Source: Streptomyces kanamyceticus (GTDB lineage: Bacteria; Actinomycetota; Actinomycetes; Streptomycetales; Streptomycetaceae). From it: a stretch of DNA of 64,000 nt. Location: positions 9,052,001-9,116,000 of the forward strand of contig NZ_CP023699.1 of assembly GCF_008704495.1 (NCBI RefSeq). Direction: 5' to 3'. The notes below the pieces were generated by a model. The model was not told the origin of the DNA. It did not search any database and saw only the letters and a list, made by a program, of their open reading frames with translations. Position numbers and translations under genes: made by a program. Below, piece after piece: positions 27,441 through 35,450 of the stretch (position 1 is the stretch's first letter; the number at the start of each line of letters is the position of its first letter).

Positions 27441-28612
27441 ACGGCGGCCCCGGTCTCCTGGACGGCGGGCCCCACCCGCAGCGGCTCGCCGAGGTCCAGG
27501 GCGTCCCGGGTCCGCGCGAAGACGTCGGGCGCGAGCAGCGAGGTCTTCATCGAGGCGCCCTGCCCGTACTCGGTGAACGCCCGCCGCACGCCGTCCTCGT
27601 CGTCGAGCGAGACGTACGACGTCATGAGCGGCCGGGCGTCGACGAGTCCGGTCTCGATGAGTCGCAGCGCCACCCCGGCGACCTCGGCCGAGCGGGCCAT
27701 CGGGAACTGGCGTACGTCGAAGGGGGCGGCCCGCAGGCTGAGGCCCTTGGCCAGGATCATCCAGGTGTTGATGAGCTGCGGCACGGCGGTCGCGCCGTAG
27801 ACGACGTAGGCGCCGCCGGGCCGCAGCAGCCCCATGGCCTGCTCGCGGACGTCCTTGGGCGCGGGCACGGCCCCTTCGGCGGCGGCCTCGACGTGGGGGA
27901 GCGCGTCGAAGACGTAGTCGGCGTAGGTGTCGTGGTGCTCGCGCACGAAGTCGCCGAGGGCCTCGGCGCCCGTCTCGGTGTTGAAGGACAGGGCGGCGCC
28001 GTGCTCGCGGGCCAGGCGCAGCCGGTCGTCGTTGCGGTCCAGGACGGTGACGTGGCCGACGCCGAAGTAGCGGCGCAGGACCTGGACCGCGAGCAGGGCG
28101 CTGGGGCCGCAGCCGAGGACGACGCAGGTGTCGCCGGGCCGCGGCGGGTTCCACAGCAGCGAGCGCAGGACCGAGGTGAGCGGCTCGACGACGGTGGCGA
28201 GCGAGGAGGGGACGGTGGCGGGCAGGACCACCGAGGCGGCCTGGTCGGCGTCGTAGAAGTTGCGGTCCGTGTACCAGGTGGTCTCCGCCCCCTCCTGACC
28301 GGGGAACAGGGGGCGCAGCGCGCGGTACTCGGCCATGCCGCCGAAGTCGGTCTGCCCCCAGTAGCAGATGCGGTCACCGGGCTCCACGGAGGCGCCGAGC
28401 GCGCGCCCCACCTCCAGGACGCGGCCGACGTATTCGTGCCCGGGGATGATCGGCCAGGCACCGGGGGACAGGTGGCCGCGGAAGTACGAGACGTCCGTCG
28501 AGCAGATGGAGACCGCCTCGGTCCGCATCACGATCTCGTCGGGCCCGCACACCGGGTCCGGCACGGTGGACAGGGCGAGTTCGCCGGGGGCGGTCATCAT
28601 GTGGACGTACAT
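27437..28612 (-). CDS. Zinc-type MDR (threonine-/cyclitol-dehydrogenase-like) oxidoreductase
   Basis: A 391-aa medium-chain dehydrogenase. Catalytic zinc ligands are Cys37 (SICSTD), His59 and Glu60 (PGHEYVG); the NAD(P) site is VVLGCGPSALLAVQ near residue 170. The four-cysteine structural zinc lobe found in many alcohol dehydrogenases is missing, and the stretch reads FPGQEGAETTWYTDR. ATG 28612 follows TTGGAGACCC. Relatives oxidise sugars and scyllo-inosamine-type cyclitols. It could oxidise or reduce the ring hydroxyls of the C7 cyclitol. Confidence 0.87.
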   Translation of the reverse strand: MYVHMMTAPGELALSTVPDPVCGPDEIVMRTEAVSICSTDVSYFRGHLSPGAWPIIPGHEYVGRVLEVGRALGASVEPGDRICYWGQTDFGGMAEYRALRPLFPGQEGAETTWYTDRNFYDADQAASVVLPATVPSSLATVVEPLTSVLRSLLWNPPRPGDTCVVLGCGPSALLAVQVLRRYFGVGHVTVLDRNDDRLRLAREHGAALSFNTETGAEALGDFVREHHDTYADYVFDALPHVEAAAEGAVPAPKDVREQAMGLLRPGGAYVVYGATAVPQLINTWMILAKGLSLRAAPFDVRQFPMARSAEVAGVALRLIETGLVDARPLMTSYVSLDDEDGVRRAFTEYGQGASMKTSLLAPDVFARTRDALDLGEPLRVGPAVQETGAAV

Positions 28613-28678
28613 GGGTCTCCAAGCAGGGTGCAGCCGGGCACCGCACGGTGCCCGTCGAGGGTGGGTGTGCGAGAGGGG

Positions 28679-29356
28679 TCAGGGGGAGGCGGGACCCGCC
28701 GGGCGGCCGAAGACCGGCAGCAGGTCCTCGGGGGTCCGCAGCGTGAGGTCGGCGGGCGCCCCGGGGTCGTACTGATGGCCCCAGCCCGCCGCGGCGGCGC
28801 GAGCACCCGCGGCGCGCGCGGCGAGCAGGTCGCGCGGCGCGTCACCGGCGTAGACCGCCTCGTGCGCGCCGACCCCGAGCTGCCGACAGGCGCTCAACAC
28901 GCCTTCGGGGTCGGGCTTTTGACGGCTCACCTCGTCGCCGCCGACGACGGCGTCGAAGCGGTCGGCGAGGCCGGTGGCGGAGAGCAGGATCCGCGCGGCA
29001 CGGCGGCTGGCGCCGGTGAACACCGCGAGCGGCACGCTCCCGTGCAGCGCGTCGAGCGCCGCCCGGATCCCCGGATAGACGACGGCGCCGACGGCGGTGT
29101 CGGCCAGGACCGTGTGATAGAGGTCCAACTCCTCTTCGGTGCACGGACGTTGGAGGAGGTGGGACAGCATGATGCGCGGTGGGCCCAGGGCGTAGAGCTC
29201 GACGACCTCGGCCCTGCCCGGCGTCGCGCCGCCGAGCCTGCGGACGGTCTCGACGAAGGCGTCGGGCACCACCTCGCCGGAGTCGAGGAGCGTGCCGTCC
29301 ATGTCCCAGACGAGGGCACGCGGCGTAGCGTCGCCCGTACGGTCCATGCCGCTCAT
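28679..29356 (-). CDS. HAD-family phosphatase (beta-PGM/phosphoglycolate phosphatase-like)
   Basis: A 225-aa HAD hydrolase with the complete motif set: DMDGTLLDSG (Asp18, Asp20), FTGAS, the lysine in SRQKPDP and GDAPRDLLAA. A four-helix cap follows motif I. ATG 29356 overlaps the NUDIX stop by four bases. In C7-cyclitol pathways a phosphatase removes the phosphate from valiolone- or validone-type phosphates or from sugar phosphates. That role is plausible here because no cyclitol kinase is found nearby. Confidence 0.88.
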   Translation of the reverse strand: MSGMDRTGDATPRALVWDMDGTLLDSGEVVPDAFVETVRRLGGATPGRAEVVELYALGPPRIMLSHLLQRPCTEEELDLYHTVLADTAVGAVVYPGIRAALDALHGSVPLAVFTGASRRAARILLSATGLADRFDAVVGGDEVSRQKPDPEGVLSACRQLGVGAHEAVYAGDAPRDLLAARAAGARAAAAGWGHQYDPGAPADLTLRTPEDLLPVFGRPAGPASP

Positions 29357-29829
29357 GACGGCTCCACGAACCACGACTCGGCGCCGCCCTTCAGCGCCTG
29401 CGTGATCTTGAGGAGGTTCTTCTCCTCCATGTCGGGCAGCGCGTCGGCGGGGAACCAGGCCACCTCCAGCGACTCGTCGTCGTTGACCCGCGCCAGGCCG
29501 CCGACCGGGCGGCAGCGGAAGGCGATGTCCAGGTACTGCGCCCGGTCGCCGTTGGGATAGGTCATGGGCGGCTCGGTGTAGACCGCGCAGACGCGCTCGG
29601 GCACCACGTGGACGCCCGTCTCCTCGTGCACCTCGCGCACGATGGCGGGGGCGGGCTGCTCGCCGGGTTCGAGCACACCGCCGACGATCGCCCACAGGCC
29701 GTTGTCCGCGCGCCGTACGAGCAGGATGCGCTCGTCGTCGTCGACGACCACGGCACTGACCCCGGAGAGCCAGAGCAGTTGGGTGCCGACGTGGGAGCGC
29801 AGCTCCGCTAGGAAGGGGGGAATCGGCAT
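29353..29829 (-). CDS. NUDIX hydrolase
   Basis: A 158-aa protein with a full Nudix box (GGVLEPGEQ, then REVHEETGV), the signature G-x5-E-x7-REUXEE-x-G-U for Mg-dependent pyrophosphate hydrolysis. The start MPIPPFLAEL (29829) has GGAG upstream; the longer in-frame version lacks family likeness. It lies four bases after the SDR stop. It may cleave an NDP-sugar or NDP-cyclitol, or clean up a nucleotide by-product. Confidence 0.88.
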   Translation of the reverse strand: MPIPPFLAELRSHVGTQLLWLSGVSAVVVDDDERILLVRRADNGLWAIVGGVLEPGEQPAPAIVREVHEETGVHVVPERVCAVYTEPPMTYPNGDRAQYLDIAFRCRPVGGLARVNDDESLEVAWFPADALPDMEEKNLLKITQALKGGAESWFVEPS

Positions 29830-29833
29830 GGCG

Positions 29834-30733
29834 TCACGTCTCCTGTACGAGGTCGGCCGTGGCTCGGACGCCACGGTGGTCGGGGCCGCGAGGGTCGAGG
29901 CATTGAGGGGCGGGGCCGTGTTGGTCGGGGTCACGATGACCGGGACCGCGTCGGCCGATCGTCATGCCGCCGTCGACGTGCCAGGTCTGGCCCGTGATGT
30001 CGGCGGCGTCCGGCGAGGCGAGGAACGCCACGGTCGAGGCCACCGACGCGCCGCGCTGGAAGCGGCCGAGGGGAATGCCCGCGAGCGTCGTGCCGCGCAC
30101 GGCGTCGGCGTCCGTGCCGAGCAGACCGCCCTGGCGGCGGAAGTCCTCGGCGATCATGTCGGTCTCGATGATGCCGGGGCAGACGGCGTTGACCCGGACG
30201 GCGGGCGCCAGTTCGACGGCCAGGCATCGGGTCAGGCCGAGCAGCGCCGCCTTGGTCGCCGCGTAGTGGGAGATCAGGGCCTGGCCCTGGACGGCCGCCT
30301 GGCTCGACACGTTGACCACGCAGCCGTCGCCCGCCGCCGTCATCGCGGGCACGAGCAGCTGGGTCAGGAGGAAGGCGCCGCGCAGGTTGACGGCCCACAC
30401 CTCGTCCAGATCCCGCTCGGGCACGTCGGTGAAGCGGTGCAGGGTCGCCGTGCCCGCGTTGTTGACGAGGACGTCCACGCGGCCCGAGCGCTCCAGGGCC
30501 TCGGCGGCGAGGGCGCGCACCGCGCCGGAGTCCGCCAGATCGCACCGGATGCCGTGCGCGGAACCGGGGCCCGCGCCCGTCAACTCCCGTACGGCGGCGT
30601 CGAGCGGCCCGGCCGAGCGGCCGGTGATCGTGACGTCGGCGCCCTCCTCGACGAGGCGCCGCGCGATGTCGCGGCCGATGCCCCTGGTGCCGCCGGTGAC
30701 CAGACAGGTCCGGCCGGTGAAGCGCCCGGTCAT
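29834..30733 (-). CDS. Short-chain dehydrogenase/reductase
   Basis: A 299-aa classical SDR. The cofactor motif is TGGTRGIG near residue 14, NNAG follows, and the catalytic set is Ser in VNVSS, with Tyr and Lys in HYAATKA. The final AFLASPDAADITGQTWHVDGG is typical. The C-terminal 35 residues (about from GRRGPGHRD) extend past the usual end and are proline/arginine-rich. ATG 30733 overlaps the LLM gene stop. A keto-cyclitol reduction or oxidation is a likely task. Confidence 0.88.
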   Translation of the reverse strand: MTGRFTGRTCLVTGGTRGIGRDIARRLVEEGADVTITGRSAGPLDAAVRELTGAGPGSAHGIRCDLADSGAVRALAAEALERSGRVDVLVNNAGTATLHRFTDVPERDLDEVWAVNLRGAFLLTQLLVPAMTAAGDGCVVNVSSQAAVQGQALISHYAATKAALLGLTRCLAVELAPAVRVNAVCPGIIETDMIAEDFRRQGGLLGTDADAVRGTTLAGIPLGRFQRGASVASTVAFLASPDAADITGQTWHVDGGMTIGRRGPGHRDPDQHGPAPQCLDPRGPDHRGVRATADLVQET

Positions 30734-31644
30734 CGCGTACCTCCCGAGGTCGTGCGCGCGTCGGACGCCGCGTCCAGGGCGGCGCGCAGCAGCTCCGACG
30801 CGTCGTCGAGGCGTTCCCACGACACGTCGAGGATCACTTCGTCGAACCCGGCTGCGGCCGCCGCGACGGTGGCCTCGGCGCACCGGGAGGCGTCCGTCCC
30901 GGACGGACAGTTGATCTTCAGAGCGCGCTCGGCGCGGCCGCGTCCGTGCGCCGCGCGCTCTGCCTCCAAGAGGGCCACCGCGGCGCCCAGTTCGGCGCTG
31001 TCCACCGCGTCGGCGTCCGCCACGGCGAGCCAGCCGTCGCCGAGCAGGGCGGCGCGGCGCAGGGCCGGTTTGCTCATCCCGCCGACCAGGATCGGCACAC
31101 CCGCCTCCCTGACGGGCCGCGGGTACATCAACAGGCCGTCAGGAACGGAGACGTGCTCGCCGTCGAAGCGGTCGGGCCTGCCGCACCAGCAGGCGCGCAG
31201 CACCCGGACGTACTCCTCCATGCGCCTGCCGCGGTCCGCGAAGGAGTGCCCGAGCGCGCGCATCTCCTCGGCGAGCCAACCGGCGCCAACACCCAGGCGC
31301 AGGCGCCCCCCTGACAGCACGTCAAGACTTGCGGTGGCCTTGGCGAGCTCCACCGGATTGCGCTGCGGGAGCACCAGGACGGCCGTGCCGATCCTGGCCC
31401 GCTCGGTGACCGCAGCGGCCTGGGCGAGCGCGACGAGCGCCTCCAGCTGCGGGGCCGCCGGATCCCAGGCGATGGTGCCGTCGGCCCGGTAGGGATAGGG
31501 CGACGCGGGGTCGGCCACCATCGCCAGATGGTCGTTGACCCACAGCGAGGCGGCGCCCTCCCGCTCGGCGGCGCGGGCCACGTGGGCCAGGCCCGGGTCC
31601 CAGGCGCGCCGCGATGTCGTCGGCAGTGAGATGCCCACGTCCAT
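30730..31644 (-). CDS. LLM-class flavin/F420-dependent oxidoreductase
   Basis: A 304-aa luciferase-like TIM-barrel oxidoreductase. Recognisable segments are MDVGISLPTT, WVNDHL, GTAVLVLPQRNPVELAKA, GRLRLGVGAGW and the substrate-side ILVGGMSKPALRRAA. These fit the F420-dependent branch common in actinomycetes. It begins three bases after the VOC gene and overlaps the following SDR. It could reduce a C=C or oxidise a hydroxyl of a cyclitol or sugar. F420 versus FMN use cannot be told from the sequence alone. Confidence 0.88.
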   Translation of the reverse strand: MDVGISLPTTSRRAWDPGLAHVARAAEREGAASLWVNDHLAMVADPASPYPYRADGTIAWDPAAPQLEALVALAQAAAVTERARIGTAVLVLPQRNPVELAKATASLDVLSGGRLRLGVGAGWLAEEMRALGHSFADRGRRMEEYVRVLRACWCGRPDRFDGEHVSVPDGLLMYPRPVREAGVPILVGGMSKPALRRAALLGDGWLAVADADAVDSAELGAAVALLEAERAAHGRGRAERALKINCPSGTDASRCAEATVAAAAAGFDEVILDVSWERLDDASELLRAALDAASDARTTSGGTR

Positions 31645-31647
31645 GAC

Positions 31648-32220
31648 TCACACCCCCCGGTCGGCGAGCGAGAACCTGCGGTGCACGGTCGACTCCTCGT
31701 AGGGCAGGCGCGCGGGCGGGCAGCTCAGTTCCATCTGCATGCCCCAGGGCGTGAGGAAGTAGACCCATCGCATGCCCGCGATGGGCCCCGACGCGACGGT
31801 CCGTGGCTCACCGAGGACGCGTACGCCGGGCTGGGCGCGCAGATGGTCCGCCGCCGCGTCGATGTCGGTGACGTGGAAGGACAGGTGGTGGCCGCCGTAG
31901 TCGCTGTTGCGCGGCATGAGACGGCGCTGGTCGGGAGCGTGGTAGGCGAACAGCTCGACGTTGGTGACGGGCCCCAGGCGGAGCATGGCGATCTCGGCCA
32001 CCGCGCGCGGATGGACGTTGAGGGTCTGGCGCATCGCGTCGTCGTCGGCGCGCACGGGCTCCTCCCGGTAGACGAGGTCGGCGCCGAGCGCCTCGGTGAA
32101 GAAGCGGATCGCGTCGTCGAGATCCGGGACGGTGTACGCGACGTGGTCGACGTGCGTGGCCGAAGGGATCCCTCGGGTACGGACCCCGCGGTCGGCGGGG
32201 GCGTTCGGGTGTGGGGGCAA
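31648..32220 (-). CDS. VOC-family protein, candidate cyclitol epimerase (ValD/CetB-like role)
   Basis: A 190-aa vicinal-oxygen-chelate protein. The N-terminal module is THVDHVAYTVPDLDDAIRFF, and the second begins GGHHLSFHVTDIDAAADHL. A metal site could be formed by His in VDHV, His in HHLSFH and Glu in MQMELSC. CetB and ValD, the 2-epi-5-epi-valiolone epimerases, belong to this superfamily, so the gene next to a C7-cyclitol cyclase is a natural candidate for that step. The start is TTG 32220, six to seven bases after GGGAG. A degradative dioxygenase-like role is the alternative. Confidence 0.83.
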   Translation of the reverse strand: MPPHPNAPADRGVRTRGIPSATHVDHVAYTVPDLDDAIRFFTEALGADLVYREEPVRADDDAMRQTLNVHPRAVAEIAMLRLGPVTNVELFAYHAPDQRRLMPRNSDYGGHHLSFHVTDIDAAADHLRAQPGVRVLGEPRTVASGPIAGMRWVYFLTPWGMQMELSCPPARLPYEESTVHRRFSLADRGV

Positions 32221-32274
32221 GGTGACTCCCGTGGGGCAAGAGCAGGGTGGGGCGTAGGGGGAGTTGGACTTCCC

Positions 32275-32325
32275 GGCGGGAACGGCGGGAACGGCGGGAA
32301 CGGCGGGAACGGCGGGAACGGCGGG
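32275..32325. repeat. 9-bp minisatellite (GGCGGGAAC x5 plus partial) between cupin and VOC genes
   Basis: Five perfect head-to-tail copies of GGCGGGAAC (32275-32319) and a 6-bp partial copy fill most of the 111-nt spacer. This is the only spacer larger than 70 nt inside the otherwise tightly packed cyclitol operon. The unit is a multiple of three and the repeat is unbroken, so it could have expanded by slippage. Confidence 0.85.
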
Positions 32326-32331
32326 CCGGGG

Positions 32332-32706
32332 CTACATGCAGGGCGCCCGGCGCGGCAGGCGGCGCGAGACCCGTTCCGGGACCGTCGTGAGGACGAGGAG
32401 GGCGGTCGGCTCCGCGCAGTTGAACCGCATGGCGGCACCTGCGGGGATCAGCGCCATGTCGTCCGCCGCGAGCGCGCGCGGCGGCTCGCCCGCCGCCTCG
32501 AACTCGCCGCCGCCCGCGAGCACGTACCAGACGAGGTCCGTGCCGTCGTCGGGGCGCGATGCCAGCGTGCCGCCCGCGTCGAGGGCGAGGTGGTCGACCG
32601 CCTCGCACTCGCTGAACAACATGCCGCGCCGGGCCAGGGTCCGCCAGCGCACGTCGCCGTCCGCGCGGTGGGTGACGGATGCCGAGCGGCTGTCCGTGAC
32701 GATCAC
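32332..32706 (-). CDS. Small cupin-like protein
   Basis: A 124-aa protein with a single cupin barrel; TDLVWYVLAGGGEFEAAGEPPRAL and DDMALIPAGAAMRF correspond to the two cupin motifs. The histidines of motif 1 are missing, so it probably does not bind metal in the usual way. GTG 32706 overlaps the stop of the larger cupin gene (GTGA). It may form a complex with the larger cupin. No function is assigned. Confidence 0.75.
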   Translation of the reverse strand: MIVTDSRSASVTHRADGDVRWRTLARRGMLFSECEAVDHLALDAGGTLASRPDDGTDLVWYVLAGGGEFEAAGEPPRALAADDMALIPAGAAMRFNCAEPTALLVLTTVPERVSRRLPRRAPCM

Positions 32707-33461
32707 CGGTCGTCCTCCGCTCCGGACGAGTCGTCGACGACGAACGTCGCGCAGATCAGGTCGAGGCCCCCCGCACCGGCCGTCACGACCAGGTCCTCGC
32801 CGAGCGAGGTGGTCAGCGCCAGGTCCGCCCGCACGGGCACCCGGGAAGCACCGCTGAGCGCCACGCCCGTGCCGGAGCGGACGAACACGCTGTGCTCCTG
32901 GCCCGCGCCGGAGAACTTCTCCTCGGTGCCGGGCGCCACGGACAGGTGGCGGACCCGGCGCAGCGGACCCTGGAGGACGGGCCGCGGATCGACGTCCTTC
33001 TGCTCGTCCAGGCTGACGACGGCCGTCCTGCCCGGCGGTGGTACCGGCATGTTCTCCTCGCCTTCCCGGCCCCCGTGGGCCGCGTGTGCCGTGCTGATGG
33101 TGCGGTGCGCGGGAACTTCGAGGGTGAGCCAACTCAAGTCCACGGAACCGGTGTTGCGCAGTGCGTGGGTGGCGCCGAGGCCGGTCAGGATCAGCTCTCC
33201 GGCGCGCACCGGGTGCGGTGCGCCGTTGAGCAGGGCCTCGCCCTCGCCGGTGAGGAGGATGTACATCTCCTCGGTCCGGGTGTGCCGGTGCTCGCCGCTG
33301 ATGCCGCCGGGCGGCACGCAGGCCCACTCCACCGCCTCGTAGGGACCGCGCAGGGCCCGGCCCGCCGCCAGCGAGCGCCACTGGGTCCGCCCCGCGGCGC
33401 CGTGCACACCGTGCACATCCGAGGGTGTGCCGAGGTCCGACACCTGGAGGTCACCGTGCAT
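32703..33461 (-). CDS. Cupin-domain protein (metal-binding N-terminal barrel, degenerate second barrel)
   Basis: A 252-aa protein. The first cupin has the metal motif: EHRHTRTEEMYILLTG supplies His, His and Glu, and GATHALRN the third His. The second half (from about residue 150) looks like another barrel without clear ligands, so this is a bicupin. Its start overlaps the cyclase stop by 11 bases, which implies translational coupling. Cupins act as isomerases, epimerases or dioxygenases on sugars, so a sugar or cyclitol isomerisation is possible. Confidence 0.8.
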   Translation of the reverse strand: MHGDLQVSDLGTPSDVHGVHGAAGRTQWRSLAAGRALRGPYEAVEWACVPPGGISGEHRHTRTEEMYILLTGEGEALLNGAPHPVRAGELILTGLGATHALRNTGSVDLSWLTLEVPAHRTISTAHAAHGGREGEENMPVPPPGRTAVVSLDEQKDVDPRPVLQGPLRRVRHLSVAPGTEEKFSGAGQEHSVFVRSGTGVALSGASRVPVRADLALTTSLGEDLVVTAGAGGLDLICATFVVDDSSGAEDDR

Positions 33462-34662
33462 GGGTCGGCTCCAGATCCGCCAACTCCATGGCCGCGTCGT
33501 GCAGTTCACGGGCCGTCACGTCGTTGGCGAAACAAGCGTCGCCGATGCCCACCGGCAGCGGGAGGCGCTGCAGCCCGTCGCGGTGGCGCACCGTGTCCGC
33601 GAGCGCCCGCTCCAGGCGGTCGCCGGTGCACACCGGGTGGCTCAGCGGCAGCTCCAGGCGTCGCATCACCCGCAGCGCGCGCTCCTGCTCGGCATCGGTG
33701 ACCAGACCGCGACGGCGGCCGATCACGGTGGTCAGGGCCATGTCGATGTTGACCGCCTCACCGTGCAGGAGGGCGGGCAGCGCGTCCATCTCCAGGGTCG
33801 GGCTGAAGGTGTGCCCGTAGTCCACCAGGCGTTCGAGGCGGCTCTCCCACAGGTTGGGCTGGAGCTCTTCGAGCATGCCGTGGATGGCCCGCTCCAACAC
33901 CTCGGTGGCGACCGGGTCCTGGTCGAACCGGCCCTGGAACGAGGTCTCGATCAGTTCCTCCGCGTGGGACTCCAGAAGGGCGAAGAGCCGGGCGTCCTTG
34001 ACCAGGGCGATCTTCAGGATCTCCGCGAGGCCGTTGCTGAGGTGGCGCCGGTCGAGGGTGGTGAGGAAGGTCCGGTCCAGGAGCGAGACGGCGGGCGCGG
34101 CATAGGTGCCCAGGCGGTTCTTGCCCGCGTCGAAGTTGATGCCGGTCTTCACCCCGACCCCCGCGTCGACCAGACCGATGAGGGTGGTGGGCACCCGGAC
34201 GTAGGGAGTGCTGCGGCGGTACATGCTGGCCGCGAAGCCGACGATGTCCAGGAGTACGCCGCCGCCGATGGCGATCACCGGGTCGTGGCGGCGCGAGATG
34301 CCGAACTCGTCGATGCCGCGCACCACGCGCAGCACGCTCTCCATGGTCTTGGCCTCCTCACCCGCGGGCAGCACGCACAGCCGCCCGGTGAGGCCGTGCC
34401 GGTCGAGGTAGGCGCGGATGCGGTCGCCGTAGAGCTCGTGGACGTGGGCGTCCACGACCACGAAGCGGCGGTCTCCGGTGCGTTCGGTGGTCCCGGCGGT
34501 GGCCAGGTCGGACGAGGCGGGGTCGAGCAGCCCCGCGACCATCCGTACCTCGTACTCGACGGGCTTGACCGCCTGGACGACCCAGCGGGTCTCCTGGGCG
34601 CGGTCGGCGTGCAGGCCGGTGGGGAGGGGGGAGGGGTCGAGGGAGTCGAGGGTGTTCGTCAT
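33451..34662 (-). CDS. Sugar-phosphate cyclase of the 2-epi-5-epi-valiolone synthase (AcbC/ValA) family
   Basis: A 403-aa dehydroquinate-synthase-like enzyme. The NAD site is AIGGGVLLDIVGFAA; the core VRVPTTLIGLVDAGVGVKTG and AGKNRLGTYAAP follow. Zinc ligands are Glu214 (GLAEILKI), His284 (YGHTFSP) and His300 (LLHGEAVNIDM). The R-R-x-x-P-Y-V-R-V-P-T-T-L and VGVKTGINF pattern matches the C7-cyclitol cyclases of acarbose, validamycin and cetoniacytone rather than primary AroB. The enzyme would convert sedoheptulose 7-phosphate into 2-epi-5-epi-valiolone or a close isomer. ATG 34662 has TGAGGAA seven bases upstream. It is the pathway-defining gene of the operon. Confidence 0.88.
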   Translation of the reverse strand: MTNTLDSLDPSPLPTGLHADRAQETRWVVQAVKPVEYEVRMVAGLLDPASSDLATAGTTERTGDRRFVVVDAHVHELYGDRIRAYLDRHGLTGRLCVLPAGEEAKTMESVLRVVRGIDEFGISRRHDPVIAIGGGVLLDIVGFAASMYRRSTPYVRVPTTLIGLVDAGVGVKTGINFDAGKNRLGTYAAPAVSLLDRTFLTTLDRRHLSNGLAEILKIALVKDARLFALLESHAEELIETSFQGRFDQDPVATEVLERAIHGMLEELQPNLWESRLERLVDYGHTFSPTLEMDALPALLHGEAVNIDMALTTVIGRRRGLVTDAEQERALRVMRRLELPLSHPVCTGDRLERALADTVRHRDGLQRLPLPVGIGDACFANDVTARELHDAAMELADLEPTHAR

Positions 34663-34699
34663 GGCACTTCCTCAGGTTGGTTCGGGAGGTGAAGAAATG

Positions 34700-35401
34700 T
34701 CAGGTCCAGGCAGGGGGACGGGCGTCGAGCACCTGCCCCGACACATGGGCGGCGTCCTCGGACAGCAGGAAGCACGCGGCAGGGAGGTTGTCGCGGACGT
34801 CGGGCAGGGCGGGGTAGGGCGTGGTCAGGCCGAGGGCCTTCTCCTTGCGGTTCAGATGGTCACGGGCGAGCGGGGTCTCGCCGGAGATGCCGAGGGCGTT
34901 GACCCGCACCGGGGTGTCGGCCAGCTCTTCGGCGAGGCAGCGCACGTGCTGTTCGAGGGCGGCCTTGCCCGCGCAGTACGCGGCGAGGGCGGGCACGGGG
35001 ACGCGGGCGCCGCGCGAGCCGATGGCCAGGACGCTGCCGCGGCCCCGCTCCTTCATCGGCGGGACGACGTGCCGCAGACAGCGCACGAAGCCGACGAAGG
35101 TCACGTCGACGACGCGGGAGACCTCCTCGACGGGGACCTCCCAGCCGGGCCCGACGGCGGAGGAGTCCGCCGGGCAGTAGACGAATCCGTACGGCGCGCC
35201 GAAGCGGGCGGCCGCCTCGGTGAAGAACGCCGCGACCGACTCCTCGGAGGTCACGTCGACCGCCTGGTAGGGCACGCCACCGGGACCTTCGGGCGAGCGG
35301 GCCCCGGCCAGGACGGTGTGGCCCCGCAGGGTCAGCTCCTGGGCGAGGGCGGCGCCGAAGCCGCTGCTCGCCCCGATGACGACGACGGGTTCCTGCGACA
35401 T
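34700..35401 (-). CDS. Short-chain dehydrogenase/reductase
   Basis: A 233-aa SDR with GASSGFGAALA at the cofactor site and Tyr/Lys in AYCAGKAA, plus the serine in AIGSRGA. The usual NNAG reads CPADSS, an unusual change. The start MSQEPVVVIG (35401) has AGAGGA upstream; the longer reading adds 32 residues without family likeness. It precedes the cyclase by 37 nt. A keto-cyclitol reductase is the likely role. Confidence 0.85.
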   Translation of the reverse strand: MSQEPVVVIGASSGFGAALAQELTLRGHTVLAGARSPEGPGGVPYQAVDVTSEESVAAFFTEAAARFGAPYGFVYCPADSSAVGPGWEVPVEEVSRVVDVTFVGFVRCLRHVVPPMKERGRGSVLAIGSRGARVPVPALAAYCAGKAALEQHVRCLAEELADTPVRVNALGISGETPLARDHLNRKEKALGLTTPYPALPDVRDNLPAACFLLSEDAAHVSGQVLDARPPAWT

Positions 35402-35450
35402 GAGGTCCTCTTCCGTTCGTTCCGTTTCCGGCGTTGCGTGGCGGGCCCTG

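Noticed and set aside
32275..32325. The 9-bp repeats as a possible CRISPR array
   Set aside because: Units are 9 bp with no spacers and no cas genes nearby; it is a simple tandem repeat.
33451..34662. The cyclase as primary 3-dehydroquinate synthase
   Set aside because: The conserved VRVPTTLIGLVDAGVGVKTG region and neighbouring sugar and cyclitol genes fit the C7-cyclitol cyclases, and no shikimate-pathway gene is adjacent.
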